This document shows positions 58,818 to 64,000 of a stretch of DNA of 64,000 nucleotides, one piece after another. A program made the translations under genes and the position numbers. Every line of letters begins with the position of its first letter. The first letter of the stretch is position 1. Below the pieces are notes generated by a model. The model made no database searches. It had not been told where the DNA came from and saw nothing but the letters and a program-made list of their open reading frames with translations. This stretch comes from Chitinophaga eiseniae (lineage in GTDB: Bacteria > Bacteroidota > Bacteroidia > Chitinophagales > Chitinophagaceae), in NCBI RefSeq assembly GCF_012641265.1, contig NZ_JABAHZ010000001.1:496001-560000 (forward strand), given 5' to 3'.

Positions 58818-59621
58818 ATGAAATGGATCTGTCAATCCCTGCTGGCGTTATTAGCGGCAACAACCTCATTTACAGCGCATGCACAACAGCCTATGAAATG
58901 GCCCGGTGGAAAAAAAGCGGCGATCGTGCTGACTTATGATGATGCCCTGGCTTCACAATTAGACGTGGCTATTCCCCAGCTCCGGAAGTTTAAATTAACG
59001 GGTACCTTCTTCCTTACCGGCAACATCACGGAAGGCCAGATGCTGCAATGGCGCAAGGCTGCCGACGACGGGATGGAGCTGGCCAACCATAGTTTGTATC
59101 ATCCCTGCAGCGAACGGGTATATCCCAATAACCGGCAATACTACAGCGAAAACTACGACGTCAACACCATGATAAAAGAAGTGGGGATGATGAACAAACT
59201 GCTTTTCGGAATTGATGGCAAACGGCAACGCACCTACGCTTTTCCCTGCAGCCAGTCGCTTGTGGGCGGGGTTGACTATACCCCGGCATTGCAGCAATCA
59301 GGCCTGATAAAATACGCCCGCAGCGGTGGTGACAGCACCGCTATCATCATCCGTTTCGATACGCTTCAGCTATACAAAATACCCAGCTGGCCGGTAAACT
59401 ATCAGCCCACCGGGGAAAGATTGATAGACTTTGCCACCCGTACGCTGGAGGAAAACGGTCTCGGTATTTTTATGTTTCATGGCGTAGGCGGCGATTATAT
59501 CATCACTCCCGGGGAAGCACATGAGCAGCTACTGGCCTGGCTGGCAGCTCATAGCCAGGACGTGTGGGTGGCCACCTTCCAGGAAGTGATGGACTATGTA
59601 ACGCATGCACCCAAAAAATAA
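58818..59621 (+). CDS. Polysaccharide deacetylase (CE4) family protein, secreted
   Basis: The 267-residue product has a signal peptide (LLALLAATTSFTAHA-Q). CE4 motifs: AIVLTYDDALASQ (metal-binding Asp pair), TGTFFLTG, ELANHSLYHP (HxxxxH metal ligands), and a late FMFHGVGG His. Members remove acetyl groups from chitin, peptidoglycan or other amino sugars; the substrate here is unknown. The gene is single, between a reductase and a DUF3592 gene. Confidence 0.93.
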   Translation: MKWICQSLLALLAATTSFTAHAQQPMKWPGGKKAAIVLTYDDALASQLDVAIPQLRKFKLTGTFFLTGNITEGQMLQWRKAADDGMELANHSLYHPCSERVYPNNRQYYSENYDVNTMIKEVGMMNKLLFGIDGKRQRTYAFPCSQSLVGGVDYTPALQQSGLIKYARSGGDSTAIIIRFDTLQLYKIPSWPVNYQPTGERLIDFATRTLEENGLGIFMFHGVGGDYIITPGEAHEQLLAWLAAHSQDVWVATFQEVMDYVTHAPKK

Positions 59622-59690
59622 CAGATCTATCATACGGTAAATTAGATTAGTCAGCTATCCTTCCATTATCTTTGATCACAAAACGAGTAT

Positions 59691-60659
59691 ATGACAGGAT
59701 TTTGGCGTTATTTCTGGATGCTCTACATGCTTTTCTTTGCGGTGCCGTTTCCGATGATTATTTATTACGCCTCCACTTATGGAAAGGAATCACCGGATAC
59801 GGCGCCCTGGCTGGCCCTTGCCTGGCTGGCGTTATCAGTGGTGTTATGGGGATTGGTGCTGGGCCGGTTAGCAAGCAGATGGATCATACAAACCTTTGTT
59901 GTGAAAAAGAATTTTGCCCGCCTGGCTAAAGCTGGCGTGCGGAAAGAAGGCCGCATACTGGAAAGTAAAGTATTAAGAACAAACAGCGGCGGTGCTGAAG
60001 CGCGGAAGATCACGTTTTCCTTTACCAATTTTGCAGGTACCACCATTACAGAAGAAATGGAGCTGACCGATACACAGCCGGCGCTGAGAAGATATGAAAA
60101 TGGGAAAACAATAACACTGCTGATAGATGATACCCTTCGCTCCATCCCCGTCATTTGCCTGGAAGACATGAAAGTAGGCGTCAAAATATCCCGTATGCTG
60201 TGGCTTGGTATTAGCTGGTGTATCATTACGGCAGCAGTCATCTTCTATTATCAATTTTCTTATGTGCTGGAAAACGGGGGCGCTGGCTGGCGTTTCCTGC
60301 GCTTCTATCATCCCCTGGTATTATGCCCGCTGATACTACTGGCAGAAATCTTCTTTTTCACTAAGCTGTTGCAATTCATAGGAGGGAAGCCCTCCGGCCT
60401 GTTGCGCACTAAGTACTACGGTATTCGCACGGATGCGGAAATTGTATCTGCCAATCAAACCGGTACTTATATCAACGAACAGCCGCAGATCCGCTTTGAA
60501 TTGCGCTTCCAGGATAGCAGTGGCCGCACGCATACCGCTACCCTGAAGAAAGTAATTTCCCTGTTGGACCTGGGGATTACCAAACAACCGTCTGTCCCCA
60601 TTTTTTACCAGAAAGATCACCCTGAAAAAATTGCTTTTGCCAGTGACCTGGAAGACTAA
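59691..60659 (+). CDS. DUF3592 membrane protein
   Basis: The 322-residue protein has two N-terminal spans (about 5-60), a soluble domain (LESKVLRTNSGGAEARKITFSF, then GKTITLLIDDTLRSIPV), two more spans (about 168-225), and a second similar soluble domain (AEIVSANQTGTYINEQPQI, VPIFYQKDHPEKIAF). The repeated I(L/V)xxxVxxTxxxxxxxxxxIxFxF pattern is that of DUF3592. A TATCTTTG box lies at 59667-59674. The lipoprotein gene begins 10 bp later. Confidence 0.82.
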   Translation: MTGFWRYFWMLYMLFFAVPFPMIIYYASTYGKESPDTAPWLALAWLALSVVLWGLVLGRLASRWIIQTFVVKKNFARLAKAGVRKEGRILESKVLRTNSGGAEARKITFSFTNFAGTTITEEMELTDTQPALRRYENGKTITLLIDDTLRSIPVICLEDMKVGVKISRMLWLGISWCIITAAVIFYYQFSYVLENGGAGWRFLRFYHPLVLCPLILLAEIFFFTKLLQFIGGKPSGLLRTKYYGIRTDAEIVSANQTGTYINEQPQIRFELRFQDSSGRTHTATLKKVISLLDLGITKQPSVPIFYQKDHPEKIAFASDLED

Positions 60660-60669
60660 AATTATTTTT

Positions 60670-61347
60670 ATGGAGATGAATATGCGATATATCCTGGCGG
60701 CAGCATTGATCATGGGAAGCATGTCCTGTAAGCCACTTCGCCAGTCTATTCACGATACCCTGTATGGGAGTCCCGCGAAGGGGCCAACCAGCGACAATAC
60801 CACCCGGGTGGAGCAACACAGTAGTACGACTATTATTGTGAATAGCAGCACCCACCAGGTACACAGCTCGTCCGGCGGCAATTTCCTGCGCAACGCCGCC
60901 GCCCTGGCTGCGGCCGAGAGTGCCCTGCGAAATTTACCGGCATTTGCCGGTAAGCAAATCGCTGTGTATGAAGCCATTCATTTTTATGACGACGGAAGAA
61001 TTAACCTGGAGCTGCAACATCCCACCAGGCCCGATTATATCGATGCCTATCGTTTCAATAAGGGTAGCTGGGAAGAGCCAGCACCCGTACAGTTATCTGT
61101 ACACGACGATATCAAGGCAGGCCTGGTAAACCTGGATAAAGTACATTTTATCAATGTGGCTAACGTCTATAATAACTACCGGCTGAAGGCCGATAGTATC
61201 GAAGGTGTGGCCCCGCTCACACATATCTATGCCATTATCAGGGGAGATAGTATCACCTGGTATCCCCGCTCCATCAGCGGCAGCCGGGAACGCTATTTTA
61301 TCAGCTTTACGGCAACCGGGAATATCGACCGCTGCTACCGGGAATAA
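60670..61347 (+). CDS. Putative lipoprotein, unknown
   Basis: The 225-residue product starts at ATG 60670 (MEMNMRYILAAALIMGSMSC): lipobox MGSMSC with Cys at about 20. A Ser/Thr-rich linker (QHSSTTIIVNSSTHQVHSSS) follows, then an Ala-rich helix (LAAAESALRNLPAFAGKQIA) and a beta domain (INLELQHPTRPDYIDAYRFN). It is 10 bp behind the DUF3592 gene, so probably cotranscribed. The family is not recognised. Confidence 0.75.
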   Translation: MEMNMRYILAAALIMGSMSCKPLRQSIHDTLYGSPAKGPTSDNTTRVEQHSSTTIIVNSSTHQVHSSSGGNFLRNAAALAAAESALRNLPAFAGKQIAVYEAIHFYDDGRINLELQHPTRPDYIDAYRFNKGSWEEPAPVQLSVHDDIKAGLVNLDKVHFINVANVYNNYRLKADSIEGVAPLTHIYAIIRGDSITWYPRSISGSRERYFISFTATGNIDRCYRE

Positions 61348-61494
61348 TCAAAAAGAAAGAAATTATTATAATAAATTATATATCTTTCTGATATTATACC
61401 TATGGAACGAGGGAAATAAAAGGCAGACAGCTAACCGGCTATCCCACCGTATCCTGCATTTCAGACCGGATCATTAAAATCTGACGAATAAAAT

Positions 61495-62469
61495 ATGGAC
61501 AACATCAAATGGGGAATTATCGGGTGCGGAGATGTAACAGAGGTAAAAAGCGGACCGGCATTTAACAAAGTACCCAATTCATCCCTGGTAGCGGTCATGC
61601 GCCGGGACGCCGCCAAGGCGGAAGACTATGCCCGCAGGCATGGCGTACCTAGGTGGTATGACAACGCAGCAGCACTCATCAACGACCCGGAAGTAAATGC
61701 GGTGTACATCGCTACACCTCCTTTACAACACGAGGAGTATACCCTGCAATGCATTCAGGCAGGTAAACCGGTGTATGTAGAAAAACCAATGACGCTGAAT
61801 ACGGAATCGGCTTACCGTATGCAGGAGGCAGCCATACGGCATAACGTAAAATTAACAGTGGCCCATTACAGAAGGGCGCAGCCCATGTTCCGGAAGATAA
61901 AAGCGTTGCTGGAGGAAAAAGCCATTGGTGATATTCGTTTTGTATCCCTGCAAATGCTACAGCCACCCGTGTCGCCGGAAGCCAACTGGCGGGTAGATCC
62001 CGCTGTATCCGGGGGAGGGCTCTTTCATGACCTGGCTCCCCACCAGCTGGATCTCATGACCTGGTTTTTTGGAAGAGCCAGAAGCGCTACCGGGATTGCC
62101 AGGAACCAGGCCAAAATGTACCGGGCCGATGACCTGGTATCAGGCAATATTTTATTCGAAAACGGGATCGTATTCAACGGCATCTGGTGCTTTTCAGTGG
62201 GCGCGGCCGACAAAGCCGATGTCTGTGAGATCACCGGTTCCCTGGGAAAAATAAGGTTCCCGGTATTCGGGCATTCGTTTACCCTCAGCATAAACGGAGC
62301 TGAGCAAGTGTTTGCATTTGATGCCCTGCAACATGTACAGCAGCCTATGATAGAACAGGTAACTGCCTTCTTTTTAGATAAAGGTCCTAATCCCTGTTCC
62401 GCTGAAGAAGCTATCCTTTCTATGCAGTTGATGGATAGTTTTACGAAGAAGGATAAAATGATTTTCTAA
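61495..62469 (+). CDS. Gfo/Idh/MocA family oxidoreductase
   Basis: The 324-residue protein has a Rossmann opening IKWGIIGCGDVTEVKSGPAF, the VYIATPP segment and an EKPM motif (catalytic Lys, VYVEKPMTLN). The C-terminal domain has GGGLFHDLAPHQLDLMTWFF with the conserved HDLAPH pattern. NAD(P)-dependent sugar or cyclitol dehydrogenases have this architecture. The substrate is unknown; the gene stands alone. Confidence 0.95.
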   Translation: MDNIKWGIIGCGDVTEVKSGPAFNKVPNSSLVAVMRRDAAKAEDYARRHGVPRWYDNAAALINDPEVNAVYIATPPLQHEEYTLQCIQAGKPVYVEKPMTLNTESAYRMQEAAIRHNVKLTVAHYRRAQPMFRKIKALLEEKAIGDIRFVSLQMLQPPVSPEANWRVDPAVSGGGLFHDLAPHQLDLMTWFFGRARSATGIARNQAKMYRADDLVSGNILFENGIVFNGIWCFSVGAADKADVCEITGSLGKIRFPVFGHSFTLSINGAEQVFAFDALQHVQQPMIEQVTAFFLDKGPNPCSAEEAILSMQLMDSFTKKDKMIF

Positions 62470-62476
62470 CGGATGC

Positions 62477-62567
62477 CCGCAAAGACGCCAAGGAGCAAAG
62501 CAGGAAAGAGATCAGCGCCGGGGGGCGCTAATCCTCTTATTTTCTTTGCCTCTTTGTTTCTTTGCGT
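62477..62567. repeat. CGCAAAGA-type inverted repeat element
   Basis: The left arm begins CGCAAAGACGCCAAGGAGC (62478 onward) and the right arm ends CTCTTTGTTTCTTTGCG (to about 62565); they are imperfectly complementary. An inner hairpin AGCGCC/GGCGCT (62514-62529) sits between. This resembles the CGCAAAGACGCAAAG family of intergenic repeats seen in Bacteroidota. The window shows one copy. Confidence 0.55.
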
Positions 62568-62658
62568 GAGAAAATAATTCGCTTTTATATTATATTTGGA
62601 AATATAGTTTTACCTACAACCATTATCGTTACACTAACTATTCCTTTTTTATTCTATT

Positions 62659-63672
62659 ATGTATTTTGTCAGGTTCGGGGCAAGCATCTGTTACCAGTTG
62701 TATCAAATTATGTCTGCCCGCAGGCAGGAAGAAAAATGGGCCACTAACTATCTCAGACGCCTGGAAAGCTCCTTTGGCGGCCAGCTTGATCCGGCTTCTT
62801 TTCGTAAAATTGTCAACAGCTATAGCATTTATATCCCCATGATCTGTGATGCCTTTATGGGACTCCGGGGGAGGAAAACCTCTGCCCAGGAGAAAGAGCG
62901 GATGTTATTGTACTTTATATGCAGTACCATATTTGACGATTTTTGCGACAGGAAAGAGTTATCGCGTGAGCTGCTCTACCGGATATCTTATGAATCAGAG
63001 CAATACCAGCCCACCCGTGTGGAGGAGCGCCTTTTCCTGCATGCTCACCTCGCATTGAAGGGCTTTGTTGCTGACCAATCCCTGTATGAAGAAATCACCA
63101 GGGAGTTATTCCGGGTACAGGTGGACTCAGACAAGCAATTTGATCCGGCTATCAGCCAGGAAGAATTAACGCGCATCACCCTGGGCAAAGGCGGCTACTC
63201 TGTGCTGCTTTGCCATTTTTATTTTGACTCCCCGGCCTGTGCTATAGAACAGGCTTGCTGGTATCGCCTTGGCGGCATTATCCAGTTAACAAATGATTTG
63301 TTCGATATTTATAAAGACCTGGAACAGGGATCGGTTACTTTACCCAACCGGATGGAGAGCGCTTACGAGTTCTCGGATTACTTTATGGGGGAAGTTACTG
63401 CCATAGAAAAAGCGATCGCGATGCTGCCTTATGACACCTCCAGGCGGCAGGATTTCCTGTCGGGTGTCATGGGCATCTGCTCATTTGGTAGCCTGGCCCT
63501 GCACCGGCTCCGGGAGCTCCAGGGACAAGAAGAACGCCTGCCCAACCTGCGCCAGCTACCCCGGAAAGCGCTGGTGGTAGATATGGAGCAGGCAACCAAT
63601 ATCTGGTATTGTATCAAATTCACGTACCGTAAAACGAAAGCCTGGCAATTATCGATAGTTGCGGCTAATTAA
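62659..63672 (+). CDS. Class 1 isoprenoid synthase-like enzyme
   Basis: The 337-residue protein is all-helical. The first Asp-rich motif is D93-D94-F-C-D97 (STIFDDFCDRKE). The second is IIQLTNDLFDIYKDLEQGSV at 208-227, resembling the QLTNxxRDxxED motif of squalene/phytoene synthases and the NSE/DTE motif of terpene cyclases. A KGGYSVLL segment (177-184) lies in the place of the substrate-binding Lys/Gly region. A likely Mg-dependent enzyme acting on prenyl diphosphates. A TATATTTG box at 62591-62598 precedes it. The product cannot be predicted. It is followed by a small membrane peptide and a radical SAM gene. Confidence 0.8.
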   Translation: MYFVRFGASICYQLYQIMSARRQEEKWATNYLRRLESSFGGQLDPASFRKIVNSYSIYIPMICDAFMGLRGRKTSAQEKERMLLYFICSTIFDDFCDRKELSRELLYRISYESEQYQPTRVEERLFLHAHLALKGFVADQSLYEEITRELFRVQVDSDKQFDPAISQEELTRITLGKGGYSVLLCHFYFDSPACAIEQACWYRLGGIIQLTNDLFDIYKDLEQGSVTLPNRMESAYEFSDYFMGEVTAIEKAIAMLPYDTSRRQDFLSGVMGICSFGSLALHRLRELQGQEERLPNLRQLPRKALVVDMEQATNIWYCIKFTYRKTKAWQLSIVAAN

Positions 63673-63760
63673 TAGCGCATCACTACCTTCCCCAAAAAAT
63701 ATTTTCCCCGCACATAAGGGTATTTTTTCAGTGGCGTGTATTAGTTCCAAATTATCGTAC

Positions 63761-63877
63761 ATGCAATATGAAGAAGACGAAATGCACCAGCAGCTGGCCA
63801 GGCTGCTGGCCTACCTGATTTTGCCCGCATTGGGCTTCATTTCCATCGCCATTATTCTACTGATCATTTTATTATAA
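63761..63877 (+). CDS. 38-residue single-span membrane peptide in isoprenoid cluster
   Basis: ATG 63761 opens MQYEEDEMHQQLARLLAYLI, followed by a strongly hydrophobic tail (LPALGFISIAIILLIILL). A charged N-terminus and one span fit a small membrane protein. It lies 88 bp after the isoprenoid gene and 9 bp before the radical SAM gene. Its placement in the apparent operon raises the chance that it is translated. Confidence 0.6.
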   Translation: MQYEEDEMHQQLARLLAYLILPALGFISIAIILLIILL

Positions 63878-63886
63878 CGCCGGACC

Positions 63887-64000
63887 ATGTATAAAACTTC
63901 TGATTATCTCTCCAGGGGGAGCCGCTTTGTGCGTAACCAGTTGTACCCTTCCCGAAAGGTGCTGTCTACGCTGATGATATACGCTACGGATCTTTGTAAC
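63887..64000 (+). CDS. Radical SAM protein, N-terminal fragment (runs off window)
   Basis: ATG 63887 opens MYKTSDYLSRGSRFVRNQLY, then PSRKVLSTLMIYATDLCN at the window end. The final IYATDLCN is the strand that leads into the CxxxCxxC iron-sulfur motif of radical SAM enzymes, with its first Cys visible. The frame is open to base 64000. Such an opening resembles radical SAM proteins of the SPASM/HpnH-like type; the rest must be read from the next window. Confidence 0.7.
   Translation, partial: MYKTSDYLSRGSRFVRNQLYPSRKVLSTLMIYATDLCN

Noticed and set aside
1..64000. Search for CRISPR arrays, tRNA/rRNA genes, integrases, transposases and phage structural genes
   Set aside because: By reading, no repeat-spacer series, cloverleaf-like tRNA, rRNA block or mobile-element gene was recognised. 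A tRNAscan or HMM search could still find something small.

Overview
The window reads as chromosomal DNA of a Bacteroidota bacterium, most likely a Chitinophaga-like member of the Chitinophagaceae. The evidence is the presence of SusC/SusD pairs, a FecR/ECF sigma pair, a GH97 enzyme, LytTR two-component proteins, many AraC regulators with compact N-terminal domains, promoter-like TAnnTTTG boxes and weak Shine-Dalgarno signals. No rRNA, tRNA, CRISPR array, integrase or insertion sequence was recognised. Most of the window is ordinary accessory chromosome with short operons and many convergent and divergent pairs.

Layout. 1-2.8 kb: 3' end of a polysaccharide utilisation locus (SusD-like C-terminus and a GH97 alpha-glycosidase). 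2.8-5.3 kb: MarR regulator with a twin operator, a small membrane protein, a putative immunity-like protein and an unknown protein. 5.3-9.8 kb: a DrrAB-like ABC exporter with an XRE/pentapeptide-repeat regulator, then a divergent BcrA-type ABC exporter. 9.9-12.6 kb: a DsbD-N-like secreted protein, a TPP riboswitch pointing the wrong way with a terminator directly behind it, and a stand-alone cytochrome oxidase subunit I. 12.6-20.6 kb: DUF3175, DUF2846-like and lipoprotein genes, an AraC/SDR pair, a class V aminotransferase with a DUF4395 protein, a LytS/LytR system with a clear direct-repeat operator, and a decayed AraC-SDR relic. 20.7-23.3 kb: a three-gene unknown envelope operon. 23.7-32 kb: small regulators and enzymes (AraC, DHFR-like, two GNATs, Crp/Fnr with a divergent epimerase, ankyrin, DyP peroxidase).

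32-38.8 kb: SusD, SusC and FecR genes with a divergent ECF sigma factor, plus a candidate short antisense RNA at the 5' end of susC. 38.9-44.7 kb: a six-gene redox operon (TDT-family carrier, NarI-like membrane subunit, molybdopterin oxidoreductase of nitrate-reductase type, four-cluster ferredoxin, Rieske protein, small membrane protein). 44.8-53.7 kb: SnoaL-like, AraC, DUF6194, HxlR, M48 peptidase, a secreted unknown, a DUF5009-like acyltransferase, a sulfatase-modifying-factor-like protein and DUF72. 53.7-58.7 kb: a NadR-type NMN adenylyltransferase/ribosylnicotinamide kinase with a TonB receptor (probable nicotinamide riboside uptake), divergent from an HMA-AraC regulator and a PaaE-type reductase, with three GTGT/ACAC palindromes between. 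58.8-62.5 kb: polysaccharide deacetylase, DUF3592, lipoprotein and Gfo/Idh/MocA genes. 62.6-64 kb: the start of a probable biosynthetic cluster (class 1 isoprenoid synthase-like enzyme, 38-residue membrane peptide, radical SAM protein cut by the window end).

The items that look least explained by known annotation are the orphan TPP riboswitch/terminator antisense to the DsbD-like gene, the isoprenoid/micropeptide/radical SAM cluster running off the right edge, the composition of the molybdoenzyme operon, and the candidate antisense RNA at susC.
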